Positions 21,351-34,061 of a stretch of DNA of 64,000 nucleotides are shown here, in pieces. The position numbers and the translations under genes are program-made. Source of the DNA: Fragum whitleyi. Its lineage: Eukaryota; Mollusca; Bivalvia; Cardiida; Cardiidae. The DNA is taken from assembly GCA_948146395.1 (NCBI GenBank), contig OX411554.1, positions 39,161,730-39,225,729 of the forward strand, given 5' to 3'. Within the stretch, counting starts at the first letter, position 1; each line of letters starts with the position of its first letter. The notes below the pieces were generated by a model. That model did no database searches. It worked only from the letters and a program-made list of their open reading frames with translations, and was not told the origin of the DNA.

Positions 21351-21967
21351 AGAATCAATGTCTGCCACTGACTAATTTATACATGGGTCTGAACACAACC
21401 AAGTTGTCAATTATTTTTGGACAATATTTACATTATTCCAAAAAAAAAAATAATAATAATAATTTTGTATAGGCCTCTATAAGCTTCAAGATTTTGAAGG
21501 CTTACTTGACATTTTCAAATTCCCCTTTCTTTTCTTACATCTAATCAAGACTAAGTCATAGATTGGTCAGGTTTTCTTAACTTCTCAATCAGTTCTGTAA
21601 ACATACAAGGTTATTTACAATCTAAAGATTCTATTGTTAGTTTTGTTGAATTTGGCCTTAGCAGAACACACCCAGTACAATGGACCAAAGTTTGTCCGGT
21701 ACCCGCTGGTCATATTTATATTTGTTTATGGATAATATTCAAAAAATCTTTGCTGCCACACGAAAAGAAGAAAAATACAATCTGATCTGTTTTCAGGATA
21801 TGACAACATTTGGGAATGTTTATGAATTGTACCCTGCTTTGCATGTTAGAACACATTGCAAAGCAGGGTTCAATTTCTTATATGTTTTACGAATGTTTTC
21901 ATCTTGAATACAGGGCTGTAACATGTGAAGGCTTTTACTTAAGACTCGGCTCTGAGAGCAGATCAAA

Positions 21968-22035
21968 GGCTCAGCGTCATATAGTTGTAACTGCCTATAA
22001 ACATATAGGCAGTTACAACTATTTCATGCTGAGCC
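21968..22035. mobile_element. M4 palindrome, 'AGTTGTAACTGCC' subtype
   Basis: GGCTCAGCGTCATATAGTTG to TAACTGCCTATA and back, ending CATGCTGAGCC. It sits immediately beside a SINE-B copy. Confidence 0.8.
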
Positions 22036-22046
22036 ATCGAAATTTG

Positions 22047-22335
22047 TTGTTGGTTTGAATGGGGTTTTATGCTGCCTTTAACATTATTCCAGTCATATCA
22101 CAGCTGGAGCACCTAACGATGGATTCCTGGTTCTCACACTAGTACTACCATCATATCCTTTCCTAGCCTCCAGCTGCTATCCCACATAGGTCTACTTTTA
22201 TCATTCCATTGGTGGTAGACAAATAGTCAGAAAGAATGAGTGCCGCCATAAGGGATCAAACCTGGGACCTCTAGATTGACAGTTCGACACGCTACCAACT
22301 GCACTTTGACGGCAGCCACTGAGCCACCGAAATAG
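22047..22335 (-). mobile_element. SINE-B, full length, reverse orientation
   Basis: Read on the minus strand: a tRNA-like head with GTGCAGTTGGTAGCGTG (A-box region) and CCCAGGTTTGATCCC (B box), then the SINE-B body CTATTTGTCTACCACCAATG and GGAGGCTAGGAAAGGAT. The tail is GGCAGCATAAAACCCCATTC. About 285 bases. Confidence 0.8.
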
Positions 22336-22439
22336 GGAGGTTACAGACTTATGGTCAGAGAGAAATGGCAGTTGTGGGTTTGATTTCTGTCTGCTCTTTT
22401 AACTGGTTACATCAGTATGCCTAATTTGGAAAGGCCCAG

Positions 22440-24126
22440 CCCAATATCCATGTAGAAAGCAGACAAAAAAGTACAAAAAAGTTCTGTATATGAAAGATTG
22501 GCTCGATTATAGGTAAACAATGCTATACGAATGTTTATAAACAGTCTTTCGACGAGTTAATATAGATAAATAGGGACCAACGAATTTTTAACTGTCACAG
22601 TCTCTAACTATACTAGAAGATCACAGAAACGCAAATCTATTAGCATTATACCACCCTTTGAATTAAATCTGAAAACATCATATGTCAAAGCGTAAAAGTA
22701 AAACGCTTTTGAACCCGATTTCATCAAGAAAAACTAAAATAGAAACGACAAAAATCATTGAATATCGATAGGGAGGAAAGAGTGTTTTTCTTGTTGAGTT
22801 TCTTTACTCTATCAGTATATAGGTGATTTCATTTGCAATTAAGTACCGTTATCTCATGCTTGTTAAATTTCAGTTTAGTCCACCCCTACTTCTTGCTTTA
22901 CCACATTTTCCCGCGTTTTCGAATACCGCGGTTGGACTATAGCAATAAAAACATACCATTCAAACACTGATACATGCAACTTGTAACATATACATCATAA
23001 AAGTAGAAATTTTTTAGAAAATATGTTTCATAATTAAGATCTCAAAATTCTAAGTTTTGGAAATATTTCATTATTCATTCAAAATGTTATTTAAGACCTG
23101 AAAAAATTAGAATATGACTTTTAATCAATGATTTCAAACTGGCTTCAAATCCCATTAGAAATACAGTGTTTTCCTTTCTCAGGATGTTTATTTGATGGTA
23201 ATTTGTTCTATTAATTGAACTCAACTTTGTGAAATACTGTGGTTTGAAATAGGAAATTCATATTATTTATAACTGTACATAAAAGGGAAAGATAAAAATT
23301 TTGACACCTTGATTTCATTGAATGAAAGTGCAAACAAATCAAATCTTGGACCAAAATGAATTGGTGTATAAGTGCTTCAAGAAGAATGCAAATGCCATTA
23401 CAATATATGAGTACTTAGATCCTTTTAAATTTGGTATATTGAAAAATCTTGGGTGTTTTCAGTTCTGATTCATTTGGAATAAACCTTGTACAACCCTATA
23501 TATATGGACAGTATAACTCTAAGGCTTAATCAAAGTGTGTTGTGAATATGTTTTTGGTGGTTTAAGTTGTTTGATCAGTATCTAAAATAGAATTAAACAT
23601 TGGTATGATAAGTTAATACTGTCATGCATTGTTTTTTTTATGATTTTGATATTTTACCAGAATGATCAATTTTGAAATCTAAGTTGTTTACTAATTTCTT
23701 TTGTGTTTTATCAAGATTTGAATATTCTGGTTGGCTTGAAAATTGGTTTCATACCTAGAAGAAAAAGACATTTTGATCAAATATGCAACCATTTTATGGG
23801 CTTGAAATCGGTTGAAAAGAAAATTGTTAATGATATAACTTAAACTGTTTATTCAAATATATTCCATGTCAGTAAAAGCTGTAAATTCTTAATTTTTTTT
23901 TAGGCTTTAACTTCATTAAAATAAAGATAACTGTAAATATTCTTTGGATGAAATTCATTTAGTTTAAGCTTCTGAAGAAAATATTTAGAAAAAACAAATA
24001 AATGTACATGTACAGACAGACGCTTGCACAATAGACACAAATCTGTGGGAAAAGCCCCGGTGAACAGCCATATTTGCCAGTGTATCGCCAAAATTGATAA
24101 TGCAATTTGTAATAGGTAATCTTACT
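22440..24126. other. AT-rich intron sequence, nothing recognised
   Basis: No splice-bounded open frame, terminal repeat or tandem array was seen. The only GC-richer spot (22889-22935, with CCCGCGTTTTCG) has no clear splice donor. Confidence 0.55.
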
Positions 24127-24373
24127 ATAACCTTTGTCATGCTGAACCCGGAATATTCCTGCTTTGTCAGGAGGTATCGACAAACATCAGCCTTCACATA
24201 TGTGCAGTCTGATGTTAGTCTACACCATCTGTTTCTCACTTTCAAACCAGAATTGTCAATAGATTTAGTGTTTCAAATAAAACTGACCTACAGTTGTTAC
24301 TTTTAGTGCTTTTTTGTCCTTTATTTTTGATGAAAATTTTTGGCCAAAATTTATTCAGCATGACAAGTGTTAA
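24127..24373 (+). mobile_element. M1 MITE, copy 7
   Basis: Ends ATAACCTTTGTCATGCTGAA and TTCAGCATGACAAGTGTTAA. The left target base is mutated. Confidence 0.8.
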
Positions 24374-24863
24374 GAAAAAATCTCAATTGGATGCTTTTTA
24401 TTTTTCAAGTTATTTTTGGAGAAAACAAGGACTCTTTGTTCCGTAATCTTGTTAAAGATCTATGTAATGGGGAAATACTTGGTAATTGAAACTAATTGAT
24501 GCAGCATAACAGAAACACATAACGTAGCACATGCAAAGATGGTTTTCTACCGAATTCCATACAAACCTAAATATTTTAGAAATATTCAAAATTAGTCTAT
24601 TTATGTCTGTTGTTTTGGAAACAATTTCATACAAATTGATAAATTAGTATTTGGCAAACTCTTTCTAATTACGCAAAGCTTTAGAACACATAATAGACAA
24701 AGAATGATCTGCCCAGATGTGCAGTCTGATCCTAGACTACATAACCTGCTGTCCGGTCTTTAATTGAATGTGGAAAAAAAACTCTGAATCTGACTGGCAG
24801 CTGAAATGTCCCAAGTTTGTTAAAAACAAGAATTTTTAATTAAGTTTCAGCAGCATTAGCATT

Positions 24864-25217
24864 AGGGTGTGGAATTCCCATGCTGGACTTGTCCACCACT
24901 GTTTTTTCTACACATTTGATAGGCCACTTATCTGTGGACAAGTTAATACCAAAGCACATCTTGATACAGTACTAAACAGATCTAAGAGAAAAATCATTCT
25001 TTTGTTTGTATCAAAGGGAAAAAATTGTCTTTTGTGAAGAAAATGCTGTGTTACAGCATTTTCTTCATCACAGCATTTTCTTCATTAAAACCAAAATTTT
25101 CTCAATATTTATCTACCTACTCTTTTGTGGACAAGTTCATTTTGATCCAGGACAAGTAAGAAATCAGCTTTTACTTGTACAAGGACAAGTGGAGAAACTC
25201 TGTATTTCCACACCCCT
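24864..25217. mobile_element. M7 element with internal hairpins
   Basis: Inverted ends AGGGTGTGGAATTCCC and GTATTTCCACACCCCT. GGACAAGT-type motifs recur internally (GTGGACAAGTTAATACC, GGACAAGTGGAG). The centre has a GAAGAAAATGCTGTGTTACA / GCATTTTCTTC hairpin. Non-coding. Confidence 0.75.
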
Positions 25218-25511
25218 GTTTAGGGTTTGTACTTTGCCATGTTGAAGATAATATGGCAAAGATGACCGACTTCTAGTGAAGTGTTATAACTGTCAGATAA
25301 CTAGCTGTAGTTACAACATTTTGTAGGTTTGCAGACATTTTCTTGGAATCTGTCCCAACAAACAAGCAGCGATTGTTGATGTCGGTAATTTGGGATATAT
25401 TTATAAATCCGTCATAGAAAAAAGGGATATGTAGGAAATTAGAAAATTTCCTTACAGTATGACTGCTCAATTGTTTTCTCCTAACACCATGTAGAGTGAT
25501 TTTGGCTTATT

Positions 25512-25777
25512 TGTGACCCATCATAGGAAAATGGACTATCTGGTTAGTGTGTAGAGTGTCTACTCTAGTCAGACTGCACAGACAGCACAGACTGCCTGAG
25601 GTAGAAAGTTTTCAAAAGTAGCTAGCTTTCTAAAACTTATAATCTAGAATTATCAATCTATCTTCTTAAAAAAAAGATATTTGAAATGGGGCCAATGGTT
25701 GATCTATGATGGAGACAATTTTATTGTTAAATATTTACAGAGTTCCCAAATGGTCCCTTTTTGCATGATGGGTCACA
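25512..25777 (+). mobile_element. M5 MITE
   Basis: Left TGTGACCCATCATAGGAAAA, right TTTTTGCATGATGGGTCACA. The interior shares CAGACTGCACAGACAGCA and ATCTAGAATTATCAATCTA-like motifs with the copy at 52029. Confidence 0.75.
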
Positions 25778-26029
25778 GTCATTAATCTGTCATAAAGGAA
25801 AAGGGGACATAGAATTGAGAAAAAATTTAAATGAGTGATATTTTCGAAAATTTGGCAAAACATTCTAAGAAAATTAGATGTCATCTGATGTAAAAGTTTA
25901 AGGAGAATTAGAGAAAAAGACAAAATTCTAACGTAATTCTTTACATAATTTCAATTAACTGAAGTGCTGACCCTTTTTGTCCTGCTGAAAAAATTCATTG
26001 AATTTATGTCTTTCAGGCCATTCTCCCAT

Positions 26030-26200
26030 TAATTTAAGGTGTATTTCCTCTTGATTGTTTAGAGGAAATTCATCTAAAATTAAAGAAGAATCTGAAAAAG
26101 TTCTTAAGATTTAGGCATTTGAAGTGGGTTTTCTTAGTAAAAGAATGTGTAGAGGTGCTACTAATAGGAAGTGTGCTATCATCAGAGGAAATACGGTACA
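26030..26200 (+). mobile_element. M3 3' fragment
   Basis: TGATTGTTTAGAGGAAATTC and GGGTTTTCTTAGTAAAAG, ending GAGGAAATACGGTA, match the right half of M3. Confidence 0.65.
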
Positions 26201-26557
26201 CCTTTTTGCTGGCTCTGTTTTTTCATTCCTAAATTCTCTCCTCAGGCTTCCTAGATGGGCTCTTTTTATTTGACACTGGTAACATTTATAACGAAAGAGA
26301 AATGTGATGAATTTTGCAGATTTCAAATAAAACCAGATGTTTTTTCATTTTCTTTTGTTATGTAACTTACTGCGGTGAATGGTTGTGTGCAAACGAGGAA
26401 TTTATCAGACTTTCTGTAGTTTTGTCTGTCGGAAAAATAATTTTTGTATAAACAATGTTTGTGGATTTTTCGGGATCTAGTTTTGTACGATCACCTTCTC
26501 CAAGAAAAGGTAGGATATGATTGTTATTTCTTACACTTATGCCCGTATATAGTTTTT

Positions 26558-27736
26558 ATACGCCCGTCGAAGACGGGACGTATTATGGGATCACCCGTGG
26601 CGTCCGGCGTCCGGGCGTCCGGGCGTCCGGCGGCGTCCACTTCTTTGTCCGGAGCATAACTCTGTCACTTGAAGTCCGATTGACTTCAAACTTGGCAATT
26701 ATATTCTTCTCATCATTGCGGAGTGCAGTGCACAAGAACCATAACTCTACCTGGCCTATTTTTTGAGTTATTGCCCTTTGTTGTTTTTCAGACTTGAATC
26801 TTGTCCGGAGTATATCTCTTAAAGTATTATAGCTAGGATCATGAAACTTTATGGGTATATAGACCTCACCAAGGGGGAGTGCAGTGCACAAGAACCATAA
26901 CTCTACCTGGCCTATTTTTTGAGTTATTGCCCTTTGTTGTTTTTCATACTAGAATCTTGTCCGGAGTATATCTCTTAAAGTATAATAGCTAGGATCATGA
27001 AACTTCATGGGTGTATAGATCTCACCAAGGGGGAGTGCAGTGCACAAGAACCATAACTCTACCTGGCCTATTTTTTGAGTTATTGCCCTTTGTTGTTTTT
27101 CATACTAGAATATTGTCCGGAGTATATCTCTTAAAGTATAATAGCTAGGATCATGAAACTTCATGGGTGTATAGATCTCACCAAGGGGGAGTGCAGTGCA
27201 CAAGAACCATAACTCTACCTGGCCTATTTTTTGAGTTATTGCCCTTTGTTGTTTTTCAGAATTGAATCTTGTCCGGAGTATATCTGTAAAAGTATTATAG
27301 CTAGAATCATGAAACTTCATGGGTGTATAGATCTCACCAAGGGGAGGTGCAGTGCACAAGAACCATAACTCTACCTGGCCTATTTTTTGAGTTATTGCCC
27401 TTTGTTGTTTTTCAGACTTGAATCTTGTCCGGAGTATATCTCTACAAGTATAATAGCTAGGATCATGAAACTGCATGGGTGTATAGATCTAACCAAGGGG
27501 TAGTGCAGTGTACAATAACCATAATTCTACCTGGCCTATTTTTTGAGTTATTGCCCTTTGTCGTTTTTCAGACTTGAATCTTGTCCGGAGTATATCTGTA
27601 AAAGTATAATAGCTAGGATAATGAAACTACATGGGTGCAAAAAATATTCATTCAAAATAACCTCAGTTCTATTCAAACCCCCAGTTAATACTAAGCAGTG
27701 TGACGGGCGTATCTTGTGACAATTTGGCACCTTGTT
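26558..27736 (+). mobile_element. HL5 element (156-bp core, six junctions)
   Basis: The 5' stem-loop ATACGCCCGTCGAAGACGGG runs into ACGTATTATGG, then a GGCGTCCGGGCGTCC-type run. In the core, TTGTCCGG occurs at 26801, 26957, 27113, 27269, 27425 and 27581, always 156 apart. The 3' end is GTGACGGGCGTATCTTGTGA then CAATTTGGCACCTTGTT. Because 156 is 52 codons, a minus-strand frame of 123 codons stays open through the units; this is not evidence of a protein. Confidence 0.88.
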
Positions 27737-28427
27737 GATGATATGATTATGGACTTACTGTCCTACCTAGTTGATAAAACTGTCTGTATGTATGTCTGCC
27801 TCATAGTGATTCAATTTGACTTTAATGCTCATACTCAGTTGGTTGGCAAGCTATATTTAAAAAAGTATCAACGTAAAAAATCCCAGGTATTTTCATTTTG
27901 GTGACATTTTACAAACCTATAATTGCCTCAACTTTTGTCTGACTTGTATTTGAAGACATATCAGCTTGTGCATGTGATTTCAAGCAAATTTGAATGTGTG
28001 CAAAGCAAAGACTCTGACCAGCCTGTGCATCTGCACAGTCTGATGGATGAGACCTCAATTTATTTGTAGACCATTTATCAATTTTAAATTTAAAGTATTA
28101 GGCTGTCCAAACTACTCAATGTTTGCCTCTCACACACATTTCAAATTGTTGGAAATTTCACACACAGGCTCATATTTATTGTATATATGACACTGCCATA
28201 TAAAAAATTGAACACACTTGATTGTTTTGTGAAATAGTTTATGTTTGTAAAAATGAAGTTTTTTTTGTTGTTGTTGATGACAGAGCGATGAGGTTATTGT
28301 TTGGCTTTCTGAATGAAAAATGTTTAATTTACAGATCAGCAGTTATGGTATAATGTGCAAGTTATGTGTTTTACACCAATTAATCTCATGTACAAGTTAT
28401 ATTTTTTTCATTACTTTAAGTGTGTAC

Positions 28428-28674
28428 TTAACCCTTGTCATGCTAAATATATTTTGGCTAAAAAATTTCATCAAAATCATAGGGCAAAAAGCACTGAAAG
28501 TATCAACTGTAGGTCAACTTTTATTTTAAAAACTAAATCTATTGACAATTCTGGTTTGAAAGTGAGAAACATGTGATGTAGACTAACATCAGACTGCACA
28601 TATGTGCAGGCTGATGTTTGTCTATAGCTTCTGCCAAAGCAGGAATATTCTGGGTCCAGCATGACAAGGGTTAA
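28428..28674 (-). mobile_element. M1 MITE, copy 8
   Basis: TTAA at both ends. Left end CCCTTGTCATGCTAAATA, right end CCAGCATGACAAGGG. Confidence 0.85.
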
Positions 28675-29924
28675 GAAGATTCAGTGAAAACTGCTTAAAG
28701 CAATAAAATAAACATTGATCCGGCAACTATGATAGGCTGTCAATTTAGGAACAAATTTTCTTTATCTTCAACTTGCAAAGGTTTCAAAAAGTAAAATGCA
28801 TTCAAATGAGCTCATTGACCTTCCGATGATCACTTTAATTTGATCCGAGCATTTGCAATTAACCCGTGCAGCGACAGTTTCAGAAATATGGGTGACGTTA
28901 GACATGGAACGTCTACAAAACTTTTCATTTCAAAAGATATGTATTGGCTTGAAAGAAAGCCAATAGCCAAAGGTAACACTTGGTTAAATAATTGTCACCC
29001 CAGACCACATGATATTGAAAAAATACAAAAATGGATAAATAGAATGGGGGGCTCTTGACTTTTGTTTCAATCCGACCCTCCAACCTACCCAGCTATACTT
29101 AGGGATTGTACCGTCATGTTTGGGACCAAATAGCATAAAGCTATTGATTACAAATGATACTCAATGTTTTTGTTTGGCTACCATAATTTTGATATAGAAA
29201 AAATATTTGCTCAAATTTATTAAGTGTTGCTAAACTTTTTTGACATACTATAATTATAATTATCATTTATCAATAATTGAGATTAAATATAAAAAAAATG
29301 CTTTACCTTGGCTCATAAATGCAGAAAAATTTTTTTCTATGGATCACCCTACCAGGGCAAAAATCACTGATTATAGGCAGTTGCATTTATCTGTCATGAA
29401 TTTTCTTTTTTTCCAGTAATGGTAGTTATTGCAAAGTTTCTGTAACAGCTGTAATGATATTGATGTATCATAGACTCTTGTATAAATTAAGCTTTTCTCT
29501 GAAATTGCTAAAAAATGTCAGTATTCCGCTGTTTATCATTGTTAACTTATTTACCAATTTAAATAAATGATAATCAGGCTGTGTAGACCAGGATCAGACT
29601 ACATTTAACAAGGATATGCAGGTATATCTTTGTCAAGCCAACCAGGTCAAGATTAATTAACTATTATAAGCATGACAAGGGTTATATGTTTAGTAGTCTG
29701 GCAACCCTTTCCTTATTCATGGCCACCAGTCTACATACAAACTCCAGATACATAGATCAAGATTAGCCAGCACAGCAAGCCAGCTGTGATTTCTCACTGA
29801 AGGATTGTGCTAATTTGCACATTGATTAAATATATCAATTGTACATCTTTATTGAATCATCAAAGCCCAAGATTATAAAACTTTTTTCGTGCTCAAATTT
29901 AGAATTCAATTAAATGCATCAACA
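28675..29924. other. Intron sequence, one odd short frame
   Basis: AT-rich, with no repeat end recognised except a lone M1 right end (AAGCATGACAAGGGTTA near 29670). A 72-codon frame at 28840-29058 has protein-like composition (KLFISKDMYWLERKPIAKGN) but no convincing splice sites or family match. Confidence 0.45.
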
Positions 29925-29988
29925 TAAAAGATGATATTAATAAGTTATATCTAACAACTTATTAATATTATCTTTTATGTTTATTCAT
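29925..29988. repeat. Hairpin, ATAAAAGATGATATTAATAA arms
   Basis: The arm ATAAAAGATGATATTAATAA returns as TTATTAATATTATCTTTTAT after a short turn. A long AT-only stem. Confidence 0.7.
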
Positions 29989-30450
29989 TTATATATGTAT
30001 TAAAAAAGAATTAAGGCTTTAATGTCAAGTTGAAATATGAAAAAATTTTGAGTTGAGAATGAGGAAAGTTTTATAACCTCAGGCCATGAAGTAGTATTAA
30101 TTGGGATTTTACTTATATTTTGCACCATTTTTCCCTTGATGGATAAGGGTCAAGATTTATTAGAAATTTATGCTTATATGATGTAATGGGCCTTGAAAGA
30201 TAATTACAGGTTTATTATTTCATAATATAATTGTATGTTTGTTAGAAATACATCAATCAGTGAGTTTAATTAAGGGTATTAGACATTATTAAGTATTTGA
30301 AAAAAGAGTGAGATTTTAAGTATTTGAAAAAAGAGTGAGATTTTAAGAAAAAGTGGAAACCTTCCAAAATAATGGAATGAAAACTGATAAGGACTTATAG
30401 TTTGGAACATAATCTAGACTGCACTTGTCTGTATGAATTGACAGAGATTG

Positions 30451-30697
30451 TTAACCCTTGTCAAGCTGGATAAATTTTGGCTAAAAATTTTCATCAAAAT
30501 CAAAGTGCAAAAAGTACTGAAAGTACCAACTGCAGGTAATTATTTATTTGAAACACTAAATCTATTGACAATTCCCATTTGAAAGTGAGAAACATGTGGT
30601 GTAGACTAACATCAGACTGCACATATGTGCAGGCTGATGTTTGTCTATAGCTCCTGCCAAAGTAGGAATATTCTGGGTTCAGCATGACAAGGGTTAA
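30451..30697 (-). mobile_element. M1 MITE, copy 9
   Basis: TTAA both sides. Left CCCTTGTCAAGCTGGATA, right TTCAGCATGACAAGGG. Confidence 0.85.
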
Positions 30698-30804
30698 AGA
30701 ACATTTGTTCGGGAGTCATGGAGGATTATTTCTTATAGAGCTTTACGCGTGACATTTCCAACAATTTCACATGTGCTTGAGCTGCTAGGGAAACCCCTCT
30801 TTCA

Positions 30805-31365
30805 ATAAACTATTATTGTGCTGAATTTTAATTTTGTTTCTAATTAATTGTCTTTTTGTGGGACACTTGAACTGCATGGGTGTGGAATTCCTATGCCTGA
30901 CACAGATTTTTTACTTGCAGGCAAATACAGTTTCTAGGCGATTATTAATAAACGATTATTGTGCTAAGTTTTAATTTTGTTGATAATAAATTGTGTTGGA
31001 CACTTGAACTGCAAGGGTGTGGAATTTCCATGCCTGACTTGTCAGACACAGATTTTTTACTAGCAGGAAAATACATTTTCTAGGCCACTTGTCCGAGGAC
31101 AAGTAAATACCAGAGCAAATCTTGATACAGGATTAAAAAGATCTTTGAGGAAAGTCATCCTTTTGTTTGTATGCAAGAGGAAAAAACATTGTCTTTAATG
31201 AAGAAAATGCTGGGTCAAAGCATTTTCCTCATTAGAGACAATGATTTTCTCAATATTAATCAATTCATTTTTTTGTGGGCAAGTTCATTTTGATCCTGGA
31301 CAAGCAGGAAATCAACTTTTACTTGTCCATGGACAATTGGACAAAAGTTGTATTTCCACACCCCT
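30805..31365. mobile_element. M7 element with a duplicated left end
   Basis: The full M7 runs about 31014-31365 (AAGGGTGTGGAATTTCCATG to GTATTTCCACACCCCTT). Its left end and flank (TTATTGTGCTGAATTTTAAT, GGACACTTGAACTGCA, GGGTGTGGAATTCC) occur in a second copy at about 30815-30960. Confidence 0.7.
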
Positions 31366-31555
31366 TCTTAAGTTGTCCCTAAAATATTGAGTAAAAAGAA
31401 GGTGGTGTAGGTTAAGATTATGAAAACTGCATGTCTGAGCAGGCTGATCTTTGTCTATATTGTCTGTCAAAGCTTTGTGTACAGTAGAAATATGTTAAGA
31501 AAATTTGTTAATTGTCTTTGAAAATTTTAGACATTGATGCTCTTTGAAAATATCC

Positions 31556-31770
31556 CCGATGGCGGCACTCATTCTTTCCGACTATTTGTCTCTCACCAAT
31601 TGGTTGATAATCGTAGACCTATGTGAGATAGAAGCTGGAGGCTAGGAAAGGATGTGTAGGTGTACTGGTGGTAGAAATACCAGGAAACCATTGTTAGGTG
31701 CTCAATGCGCGGCTATATAACTGAAAAAAATGTTGAAAGCTGCGTAAAACTCCATTCAATCAAACAATCA
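31556..31770 (+). mobile_element. SINE-B copy lacking most of its head
   Basis: GATGGCGGCACTCATTCTTT, then CCAATTGGTTGATAATCG, AAGCTGGAGGCTAGGAAAGG and a CAATCAAACAATCAATC tail. Confidence 0.75.
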
Positions 31771-31852
31771 ATCTCTTTAAAAAATTGTATATTCAAGATT
31801 GTGATCAGCCCTCTAGTGGATTCATTTGTGAAATTGATGGGTTTATGTCATT

Positions 31853-32864
31853 ATACCCCCCACCTACGAAGTAGAGGGGGGTATATTGGTTTCACCATGT
31901 CTGTCTGTCTGTCCATCCGTCCGTCCGTCCATCCATCTGTCCATCCATGTGTCCGTCCGTAGACCTTTTCGTTTCCGGACTCTAACTCAAGAACCAAATG
32001 ACCTACAATCATGAAACTTTATACAAATGTTCCTTATGACCTTAGGAAGTGCCCTTTTGTTTTTGGGTCATGTAGGTCAAAGGTCAAGGTCACAGTCAGC
32101 CTTTGTTCAATTTTCGTTTCCTGACTCTTACTCGTGAACCAAGTGGCCTACAATCATGAAACTTTATACAAATGTTCCTTATTACCCAAGGAAGTGCCCT
32201 ATTGTTTTTGGGTTACAGAGGTCAAAGGTCAAGGTCACAGTAATTTTTTGTTCAATGTTTGTTTCTGGACTCTAACTCAAGAACCAAGTGGCCTACAAGC
32301 ATGAAACTTTATACAAATGTTCCTTATGACCCAAGGAAGTGCCCTTTCGTTTTTGGTTAACATAGGTCAAAGGTCAAGGTCACAGTAAATTTTTGTTCAA
32401 TTTTTGTTTCCGGACTCTAACTCAAGAACCAAGTGGCCTACAAGCATGAAACTTTATACAAATGTTCCTTATGACCCAAGGAAGTGCCCTATTGTTTTGG
32501 GGTTACATAGGTCTAAGGTCAAGGTCACATTGAATTTTTGTTCAATTTTTGTTTCCGGAATCTAACTTGTGAACCAAGTGACCTACAAGCATGAAACTTT
32601 ATGCAAATGTTGCTTATGATCCAAAGAAGTGCCCTATTGTTTTTGGGTCATATAGGTCAAAGGTCAAGGTCACAGTCAATTTTTGTTCAATTTTCATTTC
32701 TGGACTCTTAACTCAAAAACCAAGCAACCTAGAATCATGAAACTTCATGCAAATGCTACATATGACCTCAATATTAGTTACAAACACATCCTGCACTAAT
32801 AGCACTTGCATTCTGACAAAGCGCTTGTGGGGGGGTATTAGTCCGCTCTGAGACAGTTCTAGTT
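31853..32864 (+). mobile_element. HL1 element, complete (145-bp core)
   Basis: The 5' stem-loop ATACCCCCCACCTACGAAGT runs into AGAGGGGGGTATATTGG, then CCGTCCGTCCGTCC-type repeats. In the core, the GTTTCCGGACTC-type start recurs at 31971, 32116, 32261, 32406 and 32551 (145 bases). Each unit has GGTCAAAGGTCAAGGTCACA. The 3' end is GTGGGGGGGTATTAGTCCGC then TCTGAGACAGTTCTAGTT. Confidence 0.88.
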
Positions 32865-33644
32865 CTTTCAATTTTCTGTTTCCAAAAACTTATACGGATT
32901 GACCAATATTTTTTATTTATATAAAGAAAGGGAGATAACTCCAAGAATCATGTTTGTGAAGTGACTAAAGGGAGATTACCGATTTCTATAAATGGTGATG
33001 GAAAAATTTCGTAATTTAGACCTGGATTATTGTAAAGATCTGTTCCTTATTGGTGAGTCTAAAATATTTCTTCTTTAAACTATGTCCTGATTTAAAAATA
33101 AGAACAAGATGAAATTCTATTTAAGACCTGCCCATTTTATTTTAAAGGAAATTCAGAGGTTTACAAAATTAATGAGAGCGGGTAAAACTATTCAAAAATC
33201 TGTAGGTTTCTGGATAAAACCCTATGTCGTGGTTATTCATAAGAATAATGTCTCAATGTGAACTGGTTCAAGAAATAGTTCTAGGAGTTCAAGAACTAGT
33301 TCTAAAACTTCTTGAAAAACTGCCATATTTTGGAGATCTACAACATTCAAGAATCAAATCTTGAACTTTTTTTTGCATGGGTTAAGAGAAAAAAAGGTTA
33401 GAGTTAAATGATCTATGTCAGCCAGATAATTTTATTGTCTTATTTATGCAATGAGTAGATAATTATCTAATTTGATCATTGACTCTACATGGGGTCATGA
33501 CAGGTGTATATTGAAATAGTCAAATAACTTTACAGTAAATTACATGAATAAACCCTGGGGCTTGAACATTAAATAGTCTGTTTTCTGACTGAAAGAATTA
33601 AATACTGTCTGATTGTTGTATGAAGCAATTCAAAGTTGTTTGAG

Positions 33645-33918
33645 GCTGCCATCATAGCACAATTGTAAGCACACCAAACTGTCAATCTAGAGGTCCCTGG
33701 TTCGATCCCCGACAGCAGCACTCATCCTTTACAACTATTTGTCTTCCACCAATGGGTTGATAATCATAGACCTATGTTGGATAGCAACAGGTGGTTAGAA
33801 AGGGATGTAATGGTGGAACTAGTGTAAAAATAACAGAAATACATTGTTAGCTGCTCCAGCTGCCATGATTTAACTGAAAGATTGTCGAAAGCAGGGTTAA
33901 TCCCCATTTAAACGAACA
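33645..33918 (+). mobile_element. SINE-B, full length with tRNA-like promoter
   Basis: The tRNA-like head has an A box TAGCACAATTG (33655-33665) and a perfect B box GGTTCGATCCC (33699-33709). The SINE-B body follows (CCAATGGGTTGATAATCATA) and ends AATCCCCATTTAAACG. This is a pol III SINE, not a tRNA gene: the acceptor stem is not maintained. Confidence 0.82.
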
Positions 33919-34061
33919 CATCGAAGTGGATTGACTTTTGCACACAGTAACAACATGATTAGTTTTGAATAAAACTTCAGTATCCTTGAATGAGTAGCAT
34001 TTTAATAATGCACCCTGTCATTTTACCCATGATTGTATTATGCCATAAGTTGCAGACTACA

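Noticed and set aside
26583..27476. Minus-strand 102- and 123-codon frames with a 52-residue repeat
   Set aside because: The HL5 core period is exactly 156 bases (52 codons), which keeps one frame open. The same core in HL4 does not keep it, so coding selection is unlikely.
28840..29058. 72-codon frame (KLFISKDMYWLERKPIAKGN) as an exon
   Set aside because: Composition is plausible, but no acceptor/donor pair fits and no family is recognised. Kept only as a note in the stretch entry.
33645..33720. A genuine tRNA gene
   Set aside because: A and B boxes are good, but the flanking stem does not pair as an acceptor stem, and the head is joined to the same body as other SINE-B copies.
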